A program made the position numbers and the translations under genes. From Cellulomonas sp. URHE0023 (GTDB lineage Bacteria > Actinomycetota > Actinomycetes > Actinomycetales > Cellulomonadaceae), in contig NZ_JIAN01000006.1 of the NCBI RefSeq assembly GCF_000688475.1, forward strand, positions 744,001-808,000: a stretch of 64,000 nucleotides of DNA, given 5' to 3'. Each line of letters begins with the position of its first letter. Within the stretch, counting starts at the first letter, position 1. This document shows, piece after piece, positions 24,036 to 34,272 of this stretch. The notes beneath the pieces are model-generated. The model did not search any database. It was not told where the DNA came from and was given only the letters and a program-made list of their open reading frames with translations.

Positions 24036-26840
24036 TCAGCGCTTGCGCTGCTGCTTGGCGGCCTTGCGGCGCTCCTCACGGTTGACCGTGCCGCCAGCCT
24101 GCGATCCGGGCTCGGCAGACGCACCGTTCGCACCCGAGGGACCCGTGGCACGCGTGACCACACCACCGTCACCGTCGACGGTCGGCGCCGAGTACTGCAA
24201 CGGCGCCCGCTGCTCCGGGCCGTCGATGCCCTTCGCGACGAGCTTGGGTGCGCCGGGTCGATCGGCGGCCGCGGCACCCGCACTGCTCGCAGCCGCAGCG
24301 ACAGAGTCGAGCGTGATCGGTGCGGCGCCCTGCTCCTGCTCCTGAACCTGCACCTCCAGGTTGTACAGGTAGCCGACGGTCTCTTCCTTGATCGCGTCGT
24401 TCATCGCGTTGAACAGCTGGAAGCCCTCGCGCTGGTACTCGACCAGCGGGTCACGCTGGGCCATCGCCCGCAGGCCGATGCCCTCCTTGAGGTAGTCCAT
24501 CTCGTAGAGGTGCTCGCGCCACTTGCGGTCCAGGACCGAGAGGGTCACTCGCCGTTCCAGCTGACGCATGTTCTCCGCGCCGATGGTCTCCTCGCGCTCG
24601 GCGTACGCGACCTCGGCGTCCGAGAGGATCTCCCGGATGATCAGGTCCGCCGACAGGCGCGTCTCGCCGCCGGCCTCGGCGATGACCTCCTCAGGCGTGA
24701 TCGACACCGGGTACACCGCCTTCAGAGCGGTCCACAGCCCGTCCAGGTCCCAGTCCTCCGGGCGCCCCTCGGCCGTGGCCGCGGCGACGTAGTCCGTGAG
24801 CACGTCCTTGCGGAAGTGCTGGATCTGGACGTGCATGTCCTCACCCTCGAGCACGCGCCGACGCTCGTCGTAGACGACCGTGCGCTGCCGGGACATGACG
24901 TCGTCGTACTTGAGGACGTTCTTGCGGATCTCGAAGTTGCGCGCCTCGACCTGTGACTGCGCCGACTGGATGCCGCGGGTCACGATCTTGGACTCCAGCG
25001 GCATGTCCTCCGGGAATCCGGCGCGCGTCATCATCGACTCCGCCAGGCCCGAGTTGAACAGGCGCATCAGATCGTCCTGCATGGACAGGTAGAACCGCGA
25101 CTCCCCCGGGTCTCCCTGGCGACCGGAACGACCACGCAGCTGGTTGTCGATGCGGCGCGACTCGTGCCGCTCGGTGCCCAGCACGTACAGGCCGCCGAGC
25201 TCCGCGACCTCGTCATGCTCGGCCGCGACAGACTCCTTGGCCTTGGTGAGCGCTGCCGGCCAGGCGGCCTCGTACTCCTCAGCATTCTCGGCAGGGTCGA
25301 GGCCACGCTTCTCGAGCTCTTCGACGGCCATGAACTCGGCGTTGCCACCGAGCATGATGTCCGTCCCACGACCGGCCATGTTGGTCGCGACGGTGACCGC
25401 GCCCTTACGACCGGCCTGCGCGACGATCGACGCCTCGCGCGCGTGGTGCTTGGCGTTCAGCACCTCGTGCGGAACACCCTGCTTCTTCAGCTTGCTCGAG
25501 AGCAGCTCGCTCTTCTCGACGCTCGTCGTGCCGACGAGGACCGGCTGGCCCTTGGCGTGCCGCTCGACGATGTCCTCGACGACGGCGTCGTACTTGCCGT
25601 TCTCGCTCTTGTAGACGAAGTCCCGCTGGTCGATGCGCTGCATCTCGCGGTTCGTCGGGATGGGGACGACGCCGAGGTTGTAGGTGCCCTGGAACTCGGC
25701 GGCCTCCGTCTCGGCCGTACCCGTCATCCCGGAGAGCTTGGAGTACAGGCGGAAGTAGTTCTGCAGCGTGATCGTGGCCAGGGTCTGGTTCTCAGCCTTG
25801 ATCGCCACCCCTTCCTTCGCCTCGATCGCCTGGTGCATGCCCTCGTTGTAGCGGCGACCCGGCAGGATGCGCCCGGTGTGCTCGTCGACGATGAGGACCT
25901 CGCCGTTCATGACGACGTAGTCCTTGTCGCGCTTGAACAGCTCCTGGGCCTTGATGGCGTTGTTGAGGAAGCCGATCAGCGGCGTGTTGAGCGACTCGTA
26001 CAGGTTGTCGATGCCGAGGTAGTCCTCGACGCGCTCGATGCCGGGCTCCAGGACGCCGATCGTGCGCTTCTTCTCGTCGACCTCGTAGTCGCGCTCGGCC
26101 TGCAGCCGACGGACGACCTTGGCGAACTCGGCGTACCAGCGGTTGGCGTCGCCCGAGGCGGGGCCGGAGATGATCAGCGGCGTGCGCGCCTCGTCGATCA
26201 GGATCGAGTCCACCTCGTCGACGATCGCGAAGTTGTGACCGCGCTGGACCAGCTCGTCGGTGCTCCACGCCATGTTGTCGCGGAGGTAGTCGAAGCCGAA
26301 CTCGTTGTTCGTTCCATAGGTGATGTCGCACGCGTACTGCTGCCGGCGCTCGTCGGAACGCTGCGTCGACAGGATGACACCGCTCGTCAGCCCGAGGAAC
26401 CGGTAGACGCGGCCCATCAGTTCCGACTGGTAGCTCGCCAGGTAGTCGTTGACGGTGACGACATGCACGCCCTTGCCGGCCAGGGCGTTGAGGTACGCCG
26501 GAGCGGTCGCGACCAGCGTCTTGCCCTCGCCCGTCTTCATCTCGGCGATGTTTCCGAGGTGCAGTGCGGCGCCGCCCATGAGCTGGACGTCGAAGTGTCT
26601 CTGGCCGAGCGTGCGGCGCGCCGCCTCGCGGACGGCAGCGAACGCCTCGGCGAGCAGGCTGTCCAGCGACTCCCCGTCGGCCAGGCGTGCGCGGAACCGG
26701 TCGGTCTCCTCGCGCAGCTCTGCGTCGGACAGCGCGACGAAGCTGTCCTCCAAGGTGTTGACCTGCTGGGCGATGCCCGACAGCTTCTTGACGATCCGGC
26801 CTTCACCGAGGCGCAGGACCTTCTCGAGGATCGCTGGCAC
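24036..26840 (-). CDS. secA: Preprotein translocase ATPase SecA (SecA1)
   Basis: SecA is the motor that drives unfolded preproteins through SecYEG. The 934 residues include Walker A MKTGEGKT (101-108), the DEAD-type box [17 protein letters not shown] near 206, the preprotein cross-linking region, [13 protein letters not shown] near 490, [21 protein letters not shown] near 553 and the helical scaffold. The C-terminus is a disordered stretch ending in a basic tail ([14 protein letters not shown]) and lacks the Cys-rich zinc motif found in many SecA proteins, as usual for actinobacterial SecA1. The start is GTG with [20 protein letters not shown] following. Confidence 0.98.
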   Translation of the reverse strand: MPAILEKVLRLGEGRIVKKLSGIAQQVNTLEDSFVALSDAELREETDRFRARLADGESLDSLLAEAFAAVREAARRTLGQRHFDVQLMGGAALHLGNIAEMKTGEGKTLVATAPAYLNALAGKGVHVVTVNDYLASYQSELMGRVYRFLGLTSGVILSTQRSDERRQQYACDITYGTNNEFGFDYLRDNMAWSTDELVQRGHNFAIVDEVDSILIDEARTPLIISGPASGDANRWYAEFAKVVRRLQAERDYEVDEKKRTIGVLEPGIERVEDYLGIDNLYESLNTPLIGFLNNAIKAQELFKRDKDYVVMNGEVLIVDEHTGRILPGRRYNEGMHQAIEAKEGVAIKAENQTLATITLQNYFRLYSKLSGMTGTAETEAAEFQGTYNLGVVPIPTNREMQRIDQRDFVYKSENGKYDAVVEDIVERHAKGQPVLVGTTSVEKSELLSSKLKKQGVPHEVLNAKHHAREASIVAQAGRKGAVTVATNMAGRGTDIMLGGNAEFMAVEELEKRGLDPAENAEEYEAAWPAALTKAKESVAAEHDEVAELGGLYVLGTERHESRRIDNQLRGRSGRQGDPGESRFYLSMQDDLMRLFNSGLAESMMTRAGFPEDMPLESKIVTRGIQSAQSQVEARNFEIRKNVLKYDDVMSRQRTVVYDERRRVLEGEDMHVQIQHFRKDVLTDYVAAATAEGRPEDWDLDGLWTALKAVYPVSITPEEVIAEAGGETRLSADLIIREILSDAEVAYAEREETIGAENMRQLERRVTLSVLDRKWREHLYEMDYLKEGIGLRAMAQRDPLVEYQREGFQLFNAMNDAIKEETVGYLYNLEVQVQEQEQGAAPITLDSVAAAASSAGAAAADRPGAPKLVAKGIDGPEQRAPLQYSAPTVDGDGGVVTRATGPSGANGASAEPGSQAGGTVNREERRKAAKQQRKR

Positions 26841-26956
26841 GCACTACTCCCGACGTGTTCGCACTCCGGGCGCGCGGCGTCGGAGCGGCTTGGGTGCCGA
26901 CCGCACGGCCGGGCCCGACCATCGTAGGCGAGCCTGCGGGGCGTGGGCGAAAGTCC

Positions 26957-28183
26957 TTACCGCATCGTGGCCTTCAGGGACGCCGCGAGGTCGCCGCGGT
27001 CGGTCACGGCGACGTCGTCGAGGCCGAGCCAGAGCGCGAGGTCACGCAGCTCGGCCGCCAGCTCCTCGACGACCTCGACCTGTGCGCCCGGGCTCCGGTG
27101 CGCACCTTGGACCCGAAGGACGCCGGCCTGGCGGTCCGCCTTGAGGTCGACGAGAGCCGGCAGGGACTCCCCGAGGAGGAACGGGAGCACGTAGTAGCCC
27201 CAGACACGCTTCGGTTCCGGGACGTAGATCTCGATGCGGTAGCGCAGCCCGAACAGCGCCTCGACGCGGCGCCTCTCGAACACGAGGGGGTCGAACGGGT
27301 TGAGCAGCGCGCGCCCCGTCGCTCGGCGCGGGAGCGTCGCGTCCCGGTGCCACCAGACGGGACCCTCGTCCCAGCCGTCCACCGTGACCTCGGCGAGCAC
27401 ACCCTCCTCGACCAGCTCGGCGACCGCGAGAGCCGCAGGCGCCAGCTTGATGCGGAAGTAGTCGGCGAAGCTGCGCAGCGTGCCGATGCCGTGCGCACGT
27501 GCACCGATCTCCATGAGAGCGCGGACACTCTCGGATTCCGACGGCTCCGGCGCCGCGAGGACTGCGGGCGGAAGGACGCGCGACGTCAGGTCGTACCGCC
27601 GCTCGAACGCCCCGTTGCGTCCCGCCGACGTCACCTCGCCGGTGAAGAAGAGGAACTCGAGCACCCGCTTGGCCACGGTCCAGTTCCAGCCCCACTCGGT
27701 CCGGGTGGTCGGGTGCTCGGCCTCGAAGCCCTCCTGGACCTGCCGGGCCGTCATGGGGCCCCGTGCGGTGATGATCTCGCGGATCTCGCGGAGCAGCGGC
27801 GTGTGCTGCAGCGGGACGTCCGCGATCGACCCCCAGGCCTCCGTCAGGTAGGAGCGCTGACGCCACCCGAGCAACCGGAACGTCTCCGGCGGGACGAACG
27901 AGGCCATGTGCGCCCAGGTCTCGACGAGCCTGCGAGGGGCTTTCCCCGATGCCGTGTCGAGCAGCGAGGCGTCGTAGGCGCCGATCCGCGAGTACGTCGG
28001 CATGAGGTGCGCTCGTGCGAGCACGTTGACGGAGTCGATCTGCAGGACGCCCAGCCGGTCGACCACCTGCTGGAAGTGCCGCATCGTCGGCGGCGCCCCA
28101 CGCACCGGCCTGGGCGCGTCGAGGCCTTGAGCGCGCAGGGTCAGGCGTCGGGCTTGCGACAGGCTGAGGCGCTCCACGGTCAC
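26957..28183 (-). CDS. YcaQ/AlkZ-like winged-helix DNA glycosylase family protein
   Basis: This 408-residue protein belongs to PF06224, whose studied members (YcaQ of E. coli, AlkZ of streptomycetes) excise alkylated bases or open interstrand crosslinks. Tandem winged helices span the length. The family motif appears as LQIDSVNVLARAHLMPTYSR near residue 47, with ETWAHMASFVPPETFRLL near 90. It lies between hpf and secA on the same strand and is independent of a second, distant family member at 39967-41127. Repair activity is inferred from family only. Confidence 0.85.
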   Translation of the reverse strand: MTVERLSLSQARRLTLRAQGLDAPRPVRGAPPTMRHFQQVVDRLGVLQIDSVNVLARAHLMPTYSRIGAYDASLLDTASGKAPRRLVETWAHMASFVPPETFRLLGWRQRSYLTEAWGSIADVPLQHTPLLREIREIITARGPMTARQVQEGFEAEHPTTRTEWGWNWTVAKRVLEFLFFTGEVTSAGRNGAFERRYDLTSRVLPPAVLAAPEPSESESVRALMEIGARAHGIGTLRSFADYFRIKLAPAALAVAELVEEGVLAEVTVDGWDEGPVWWHRDATLPRRATGRALLNPFDPLVFERRRVEALFGLRYRIEIYVPEPKRVWGYYVLPFLLGESLPALVDLKADRQAGVLRVQGAHRSPGAQVEVVEELAAELRDLALWLGLDDVAVTDRGDLAASLKATMR

Positions 28184-28249
28184 CGGCCCATCCTCGCGCC
28201 GACCACCGACACCGACCCGTCGGCCGACACGACGCGCCGTGGGAACGCA

Positions 28250-28285
28250 CCGACGCCCGGCCGTCGTGCGACGGTCGGGCGTCGG
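28250..28285 (-). terminator. Terminator hairpin after hpf
   Basis: A 16-bp stem (CCGACGCCCGGCCGTC with GACGGTCGGGCGTCGG, one G-U pair) with a GTGC loop lies 22 bases beyond the hpf stop. It ends the mtrA-mtrB-lpqB-comF-hpf direction before the YcaQ-like gene. Confidence 0.75.
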
Positions 28286-28307
28286 AGCGATCCATGGTCG
28301 GCGAGTG

Positions 28308-28943
28308 TCAGCCCGCGCCGACCTCCAGCGGGACGTGCACGGACGACACGGCCGTGTCGAGCTTGATGACTCCGTAGCTCCAGCCGCGGCGGCGGTACGC
28401 GACCGACGGCTGAGCGGTCTCGGCGTCGATGAACAGGAAGAAGTCGTGACCGACCAGCTCCATCTCGTAGAGCGCGTCGTCGACGGTCATGGGATGGGCT
28501 GCGTGGACCTTCTCGCGGATGATCACCGGCGAGTCGCCGAGCGTCGTCTCCACAGCCGCGTCGGGGTCGAGCGGCGCCGGTGCCTCGGGCTCGGGCTCGG
28601 GCGGGCGGACGTCGACCGGCGCGATCGGAGTGTGGTTGCGGTGGTCCTTGCGCCGGTCGCGGGTTCGGCGCAGGCGCTCGAGGAGCTTGTTGAGCGCCAT
28701 GTCCAGAGCCGCGTACCTGTCGTCTGCGCATGCTTCGGCGCGGATCACGGGACCTCGGTCCACCACGGTCAGCTCGACACGCTCGGAGCTTCCTGACTGG
28801 CGGGGATTCGTCTCGTGCGACACGACGACATCGATGCGCTGGGCGCGGGGGGCCAGCTGCTCGACTTTCGCGAGCTTCTGCTCGACGTGCGCCCGGTACT
28901 TCGGGAGCACCTCGGTGTGCCGGCCGGCAACCACGATCTCCAT
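28308..28943 (-). CDS. hpf: Long-form ribosome hibernation promoting factor
   Basis: This 211-residue protein binds the 30S decoding region and, through its C-terminal domain, dimerises ribosomes into inactive 100S particles. The N-terminal S30AE domain (MEIVVAGRHTEVLPKYRAHVEQKL; LNKLLERLRRTRDRRKDHR near residue 88) is joined by a Pro/Glu-rich linker to the C-terminal dimerisation domain (VIIREKVHAAHPMTVDDALYEMELVGHDFFLF near 142 in parts). The ATG at 28943 has AGGAGG 7 bases upstream. It follows comF by about 195 bases that hold no gene. Confidence 0.95.
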   Translation of the reverse strand: MEIVVAGRHTEVLPKYRAHVEQKLAKVEQLAPRAQRIDVVVSHETNPRQSGSSERVELTVVDRGPVIRAEACADDRYAALDMALNKLLERLRRTRDRRKDHRNHTPIAPVDVRPPEPEPEAPAPLDPDAAVETTLGDSPVIIREKVHAAHPMTVDDALYEMELVGHDFFLFIDAETAQPSVAYRRRGWSYGVIKLDTAVSSVHVPLEVGAG

Positions 28944-29139
28944 GTGAGCCTCCTGCGAGGGTCGGGGGTGGGACGTGCCCACCCGGGTGACATGCGTTGG
29001 GCTGCCCTGAGGGCAGTCAGGCGGCGTCACCTCCTCCCGCAGCCGATCCGGAAGACCCGTGAGGTCTGTCCAGGCTCGGCGCCGGCTCTGGTCACACGCT
29101 AACCCCGTGACCCATCTGAGACCACTCCCGCGCCGGGGA

Positions 29140-29895
29140 TCACCCCCGCGCGTCCGAGGTGTGGACAGCAGACCGCGGTGGCAGCGCCGGCGGTCGCCCC
29201 GAACCGGGCGTCGACGCGAGGGTCAGACCCGCGACCACGACACCCCCCGCGCGCTCGAGCGCCCTGCGCGACGCTGCGAACGTCGCCCCCGTGGTCAGGA
29301 CGTCGTCGACGAGCACGATGTGACGACCCGCGACATCCCGCGTCCGGCGATCAGGGACCCAGAGCTGACCCGCGAGGTTCCGAGCACGGTCGCGGGCGCC
29401 GAGGCCGACCTGGTCGCCTCCGCGGGCACGGTGCAGGACCGGCGCGACCTCTGCGGGGACGGCCGCCGCGCGCAGTCCGGAGGCGACGCCCGACGCGAGC
29501 GTGTCCACGAGGTTGCCACCGCGGCGCCTGCGGGACGCCGCTGTCGACGGCGCGGGGACCACGACGATCGGCGCCCAGGCCGCGAGCTCGTCGGCGACCT
29601 GCCGGGCCTGGTCGGCGATCGCCCGGGAGAAGGCTGCGCTCAGATCGGCGCGACCACGGTCCTTCCACGCGATGATCGCCCGTCGCACGTCGCCGGTGCA
29701 GTCGGCGAGCGTCCAGACCGGAAGAGGTCCCCGTCCGTCCATGCGGTCGAGGCGCGGAACCCTGGTGTCGCACCGCCACGGCGTGCCCGCGAGCCGTCCG
29801 GCACAGCTCGGGCACCATGCGAGGTCGTCGACCCCGCACCCGGCGCACTCCACGGGCAGCACCAGCCCGAGGAGGTCGCGGAAAGGGGAAGCCAT
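29140..29895 (-). CDS. comF: ComF family amidophosphoribosyltransferase-like protein
   Basis: This 251-residue protein has an N-terminal zinc-finger-like pair (CAGC and CPSC, about residues 18-31) and a phosphoribosyltransferase domain with the PRPP loop VLVDDVLTTGAT near residue 196. ComF proteins are needed for DNA uptake in competent bacteria, but in actinobacteria the conserved copy downstream of lpqB has no proven role. It lies 76 bases after lpqB on the same strand. Confidence 0.9.
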   Translation of the reverse strand: MASPFRDLLGLVLPVECAGCGVDDLAWCPSCAGRLAGTPWRCDTRVPRLDRMDGRGPLPVWTLADCTGDVRRAIIAWKDRGRADLSAAFSRAIADQARQVADELAAWAPIVVVPAPSTAASRRRRGGNLVDTLASGVASGLRAAAVPAEVAPVLHRARGGDQVGLGARDRARNLAGQLWVPDRRTRDVAGRHIVLVDDVLTTGATFAASRRALERAGGVVVAGLTLASTPGSGRPPALPPRSAVHTSDARG

Positions 29896-29971
29896 CCGAC
29901 GATCGTCGGCGTCACCGCCGAGGCCCGACGCATCACGGCCCTCGCCGCGTCAGCCCCGGGCTGAGGGCGGC

Positions 29972-31666
29972 TCAGCCGGGGTACGACGGGTAGGACGCCC
30001 CGGTGACCCCCGCCACGGGCGCCCACGTCGAGCCCACCGACCGGCGCAGGCTGCCGTCCTGCGTCGTCACGTAGATCACGGTGCCACCGGCCATCGCCGT
30101 CGGTTCGGCGACCTCCGGGAGCAACGTCGTCGGTCCGGAGACCGGGACCCGGTGCACCGTGACGTTGCCCGTGCTCCGCCCCAGGACCCCGAGCGTGGAC
30201 TCGTCGACCCAGCTGACCTCCGTCGCGTCGACCACGGACGCACCCGCCCGGATCGGAGACCCGATGCGCTGCGGAGCGCCCGACTCGTCGCGGATGACCC
30301 CCGCGACGTCGATCGAGACACCGTCGGCACCGACCGAGACCACGGCGATGCGGGTGCCGTCGGCCGCGACGCGCAGGGCTCGCACGGTCCGGCCCTTCAG
30401 CCAGTCGGCCTGGACGGCGACGTCCTGGGAGCCGACCTTGACCGTGACGATCCCGTCGTCCGCCGACGCCGTCCAGATCCAGCCGAGCCGGTCGATCGAG
30501 GGCGCAGCGAGCGAGGTGCCCGTGTAGAGCGTCGTCGCCGGCGTGTCGGTCGTGGGTGCGGTGACGAGCGCACCGGGTCCGGACAGCAGCACCCGCAGCG
30601 AGCCGTCGAGGTTGCTCGCAGGGCTCCTGGCGTCGAGCCCCTCCAGCGTGCCGACCGACGGCACGGGCGACACCTCGTCACGCGACAGGTACACGAGCCG
30701 GTCCGCCTGGAGGAACTCGACGTTCCCCGACGGCGCGGTCCCGCGCTCGAGCGTCGCGGGGTCGCCCACGAGCGGCACACCGTCGGTCGCTGCGTTCCCA
30801 CCGGCCTCCACTGCCGTGACCTCCACGGAACCGACCCCGGGCACCTGGCGCAGGCTCTCGTCGATCTGCGCGAGCAGGAGTCGACGGTCGGCCTTCGTGA
30901 CGACCACCTGAGGACTCAGCCCGACGTGGGCCACACCGTCCGGGCCGAGCAGCACGGCCTCCGGGTTCAGGTCCACACCTTCAGGAATCTCCGTGGTCAC
31001 CGCGTCGCGCAGCCACACCGCCGGACCGGCGAGAAGCTCCTGCACCACGTAGGTCTGGAGGTTCTTCTTCGGGAGCCACCTCGTGTCAGGTACGAGGAAC
31101 GTCTTGTCAGGCGACAGGAAGTACAGCGGCGTCGACTGGAACGTCCGCTCGAAGTCGGGCTGCTGCAGGATCAGCCCGTCCGGTGCCACGGAGATCCGCC
31201 ACTGCTCGTCGTCGTCCTGGACCAGGTCGAACGTGACGGACTCGATGGCGTTCGGTGGCGCCTCGACGTACTGCCCGTCGCCGTCGACCCGCGCGTGCAC
31301 GGGGACGTCGCCGACAACCTGTGCCTCGCTCGTGCTCGGCCCCCACCGGATCGGCCCTACGACGACCTGCCCGGAGAGTGGCTCCCAGCTCGCCTTGGCC
31401 TCGCCCGCGAGGTACTCGCGGGCCCGCTCGAAGTCGTCGGAGAACCCGGCGGCGCTCGCGGTGAGGAAACCGTCGACGATCTGCTGCGGCGTGTCGTCCG
31501 GACTAGGGCCTGCTGCGATCACGTCGACGTCGGACGGCGTCACCACCGTGATCTCGCTCTTCTGCACCGCACCCGAGGTCGGGATCGCCGCGCAGGCGGT
31601 GCCGAGCAGCAGAACGATAGCCGCGAGCGCGCCGAGCCTGGTGGTTCGGATCCGGTTCGTTCTCAT
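29972..31666 (-). CDS. lpqB: Lipoprotein LpqB, partner of the MtrAB system
   Basis: LpqB is a surface lipoprotein that interacts with the sensor domain of MtrB and modulates MtrA phosphorylation in mycobacteria. The 564 residues begin with a signal peptide with lipobox LGTAC (Cys25), then a GerMN-like domain (QTYVVQELLAGPAVWLRDAV near residue 220) and a C-terminal beta-propeller region. The ATG at 31666 has AGGAGG upstream and overlaps the mtrB stop (ATGA), so sensor and lipoprotein are translationally coupled. Confidence 0.95.
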   Translation of the reverse strand: MRTNRIRTTRLGALAAIVLLLGTACAAIPTSGAVQKSEITVVTPSDVDVIAAGPSPDDTPQQIVDGFLTASAAGFSDDFERAREYLAGEAKASWEPLSGQVVVGPIRWGPSTSEAQVVGDVPVHARVDGDGQYVEAPPNAIESVTFDLVQDDDEQWRISVAPDGLILQQPDFERTFQSTPLYFLSPDKTFLVPDTRWLPKKNLQTYVVQELLAGPAVWLRDAVTTEIPEGVDLNPEAVLLGPDGVAHVGLSPQVVVTKADRRLLLAQIDESLRQVPGVGSVEVTAVEAGGNAATDGVPLVGDPATLERGTAPSGNVEFLQADRLVYLSRDEVSPVPSVGTLEGLDARSPASNLDGSLRVLLSGPGALVTAPTTDTPATTLYTGTSLAAPSIDRLGWIWTASADDGIVTVKVGSQDVAVQADWLKGRTVRALRVAADGTRIAVVSVGADGVSIDVAGVIRDESGAPQRIGSPIRAGASVVDATEVSWVDESTLGVLGRSTGNVTVHRVPVSGPTTLLPEVAEPTAMAGGTVIYVTTQDGSLRRSVGSTWAPVAGVTGASYPSYPG

Positions 31667-33378
31667 CGGACCTCCTGTGGCTCGTCGACGGGCTCCGGGC
31701 TGTCGTCCGACCGTCCGACCGTCAGGTCCGGCAACGCCGCTGGATCGGTACTGCCACGGACGAGCGGCACCTGCATGGCCTCGACCACCGGGCCTTCGTC
31801 GGGCACCAGCGGCAGCGGCGAGTCGGTCAGCCGGATGCCCGCGCGCCGAGGGAGCGTCAGACGGAAGCACGCACCGCGGCCCGGGCGCCCCCACGCCTCG
31901 AGCCAGCCGCCGTGCAGGTGGGCGTCCTCGAGCGAGATGGCCAGGCCCAGTCCGGTGCCGCCCGTGGTCCGTGCCCGCGCGGGGTCGGCGCGCCAGAACC
32001 GGTCGAACACGTGCAGTGCCTCGTCAGGGGTCATCCCGACGCCGCGGTCGCGGACCGTCACCGCGACGGCGTGCGCGTCTGCGCCGACCGTCACCTCGAC
32101 CGACGTTCCCTCGGCGTGCTCGATCGCGTTCACCAGAAGGTTGCGCAGGATCCGCTCGACGCGGCGCGGGTCGATGTCGGCCGCGCACGACTTCTCGGGG
32201 ACGGTGACCTGGAGCCACGTGCCCCGGCGTTCCGCGAGCGGGGTGGCGTGGTCGACGGCCGAGACGACGACGTCACGCACGTCGCGCCCGCCCGCCTCGA
32301 GCAACGCGGCGCCCGCGTCGAACCTGCTGATCTCCAGCAGGTCCGCGAGCAGTTCCTCGAACCTGTCGAGCTGCGTCTGCAGCAGCTCGGCCGAGCGCTT
32401 CACCGCAGGGTCGAAGCTCCCGCGAGCCGCGTAGATCATCTCGCCGGCCATCCGCACCGTGGTCAGCGGGGTGCGCAGCTCGTGCGACACGTCCGAGACG
32501 AACCGCCGCTGCAGCGTCGAGAGCTCCTCCATGCGGTGGATCTGGTCCTGCAGGCTGGCCGCCATCTCGTTGAACGAGCGAGCCAGCGTCGCCATCTCGT
32601 CCTCACCGCGCTCGGGCATCCGCTCGGAGAGGTGGCCGTCCGCGAGCCGCTCGGCCACCTCGGCGGCCCGGCGCACAGGCCGTACCGCCTGCCGGGTGAC
32701 CAGCCAGGTCATGCTGCCCAGTAGGGCGACGAGCGCGATGGCCGCCAGCAGGAGCGTGCGCTGCAGGAAGTCGAGCCGGTCCTGCTCGGACTGGAGGCTG
32801 TACAGGAAGAAGAGCTGGTACGTGCCGACGCCACGCACCTCGACGTCCTGACCGACCATGACGGCAGGTTCCTCACCGACCTCGACGGGCCAGGCGACGG
32901 ACTGCCAGTGCTGGCCCCCCGTCGCCGTCGCCGCCCGGAGCTCAGGGCTCACCAGGCCGACGAGGGAGAACGTGGACGCCGCCCCGTTGAGCGCGACCCC
33001 GCCGCCCTTCTGGCCAGGTGCGCGCAGCAGGAACACCTCGCGCTCCCCCGAGCCACCGGCACGCTGCGCGCGAGCCACGACGTACAGCAGACGCTGGACG
33101 TCGGTGCCCGAGTTGGCGGTGGACGCATCGAAGGTCGCCTGCGCCACGAGCGTCGAGCGCGCGCTCTCGACGAGCACCTGGTCCACACGCGCGGTGAACA
33201 ACCCGTCACGCATGCGCTGGCTCACGTAGACACCGATCACCGCGAGCGCGACCAGGCCGATCGCCATGGTCGTCGTGATCACGCGGACCTGCAGGGAGGA
33301 CCGCCACGTCCGGGCGCCCGAACGCACCCGCCGCGCTGTGCGGGCCCGAACGAGCCGCCACGCGCTGTTCACACGCAC
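31663..33378 (-). CDS. mtrB: Sensor histidine kinase MtrB
   Basis: MtrB phosphorylates MtrA and links it to cell division and wall remodelling. The 571 residues contain helix 1 (about 33-53), an extracytoplasmic sensor domain to about 205, helix 2 (207-229), a HAMP domain (RPVRRAAEVAERLADG, 232-285), the H-box VSDVSHELRTPLTT with His299, and the ATPase domain with N-box, DRGVGM and GGTGLGLAI. The C-terminus carries a Pro/Asp-rich extension. The GTG start lies 30 bases after the mtrA stop. Confidence 0.96.
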   Translation of the reverse strand: MRVNSAWRLVRARTARRVRSGARTWRSSLQVRVITTTMAIGLVALAVIGVYVSQRMRDGLFTARVDQVLVESARSTLVAQATFDASTANSGTDVQRLLYVVARAQRAGGSGEREVFLLRAPGQKGGGVALNGAASTFSLVGLVSPELRAATATGGQHWQSVAWPVEVGEEPAVMVGQDVEVRGVGTYQLFFLYSLQSEQDRLDFLQRTLLLAAIALVALLGSMTWLVTRQAVRPVRRAAEVAERLADGHLSERMPERGEDEMATLARSFNEMAASLQDQIHRMEELSTLQRRFVSDVSHELRTPLTTVRMAGEMIYAARGSFDPAVKRSAELLQTQLDRFEELLADLLEISRFDAGAALLEAGGRDVRDVVVSAVDHATPLAERRGTWLQVTVPEKSCAADIDPRRVERILRNLLVNAIEHAEGTSVEVTVGADAHAVAVTVRDRGVGMTPDEALHVFDRFWRADPARARTTGGTGLGLAISLEDAHLHGGWLEAWGRPGRGACFRLTLPRRAGIRLTDSPLPLVPDEGPVVEAMQVPLVRGSTDPAALPDLTVGRSDDSPEPVDEPQEVR

Positions 33379-33408
33379 GACGTCGCCGCCCTTCTCACGG
33401 CACGAGCG

Positions 33409-34092
33409 TCACGTCGAAGCCACGCCCGCCTTGTAGCCGACTCCGCGCACGGTCACGACGATCTCGGGCTGTTCAGGGTCGTTCTCGATCTTCGAGCGGA
33501 GCCGCTGCACGTGGACGTTGACGAGACGGGTGTCCGCCGCGTGCCGGTATCCCCAGACCTTCTCCAGCAGGACCTCGCGCGTGAACACCTGCCACGGCTT
33601 GCGGGCCAGCGCGACGAGCAGGTCGAACTCGAGGGGCGTCAAGGAGACGGGCTTGCCACCGCGGGACACGCGGTGGCCGGGGACGTCGATCGAGACGTCA
33701 CCGATCGAGAGGTGCTCAGGCGCCGGCTCGTCGCTGCGCCGGAGCCGCGCGCGCACGCGGGCGATGAGCTCCTTGGGCTTGAACGGCTTGGATATGTAGT
33801 CGTCCGCGCCGGCCTCGAGCCCGAGGACGAGGTCGACCGTGTCGCTCTTGGCCGTGAGCATCACGATCGGCACGCCCGACTCGGCACGGATCTGCCGGCA
33901 GACCTCGTTCCCGTCCTTGCCGGGCAGCATCAGATCGAGCAGGACGAGGTCCGGTTGCGTCGCCCGGAACACCCCGAGCGCCTCGTCACCGTCCTCGCAG
34001 AACACCGGGTCGAAACCCTCGGACCGCAGCACGATGCCGATCATCTCGGCCAGCGCGGTGTCGTCGTCGACCACCAGCACGCGTCCCTTCAT
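33409..34092 (-). CDS. mtrA: DNA-binding response regulator MtrA
   Basis: MtrA is an OmpR/PhoB-type regulator of 227 residues. The receiver domain has the acidic pocket VVDDD, phospho-acceptor Asp53 in LLDLMLPGKDG, and Lys in SKPF. The C-terminal winged helix contains LTPLEFDLLVALARKPWQVFTRE and RLVNVHVQRLRSKIE. In relatives it controls cell division, wall hydrolases and chromosome replication. The ATG follows GAGAAT by 6 bases with no ribosome site, so it may be leaderless. It is divergent from the MoxR cluster across 180 bases that hold no gene. Confidence 0.97.
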   Translation of the reverse strand: MKGRVLVVDDDTALAEMIGIVLRSEGFDPVFCEDGDEALGVFRATQPDLVLLDLMLPGKDGNEVCRQIRAESGVPIVMLTAKSDTVDLVLGLEAGADDYISKPFKPKELIARVRARLRRSDEPAPEHLSIGDVSIDVPGHRVSRGGKPVSLTPLEFDLLVALARKPWQVFTREVLLEKVWGYRHAADTRLVNVHVQRLRSKIENDPEQPEIVVTVRGVGYKAGVAST

Positions 34093-34272
34093 GCGCGCAT
34101 TCTCGCATCACACGACGATGGTCTCGGCCCGTTCGTGTCCGCCATGCGGCACGCCGCCCACAGATCACCCGGTCGCGCGTCCCGCGCAGCTCCCCCATGG
34201 CACGATGATTCCTCCGCGGGGGCCGGGTCCAGCTCCTCGCGAAAACCACCGAGCCGAGGGAGCAGTGCTCGT

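Noticed and set aside
29501-32434. A 977-codon open frame on the plus strand opposite lpqB and mtrB
   Set aside because: Antisense to two clearly recognised genes with conserved motifs; the product lacks any fold signature.
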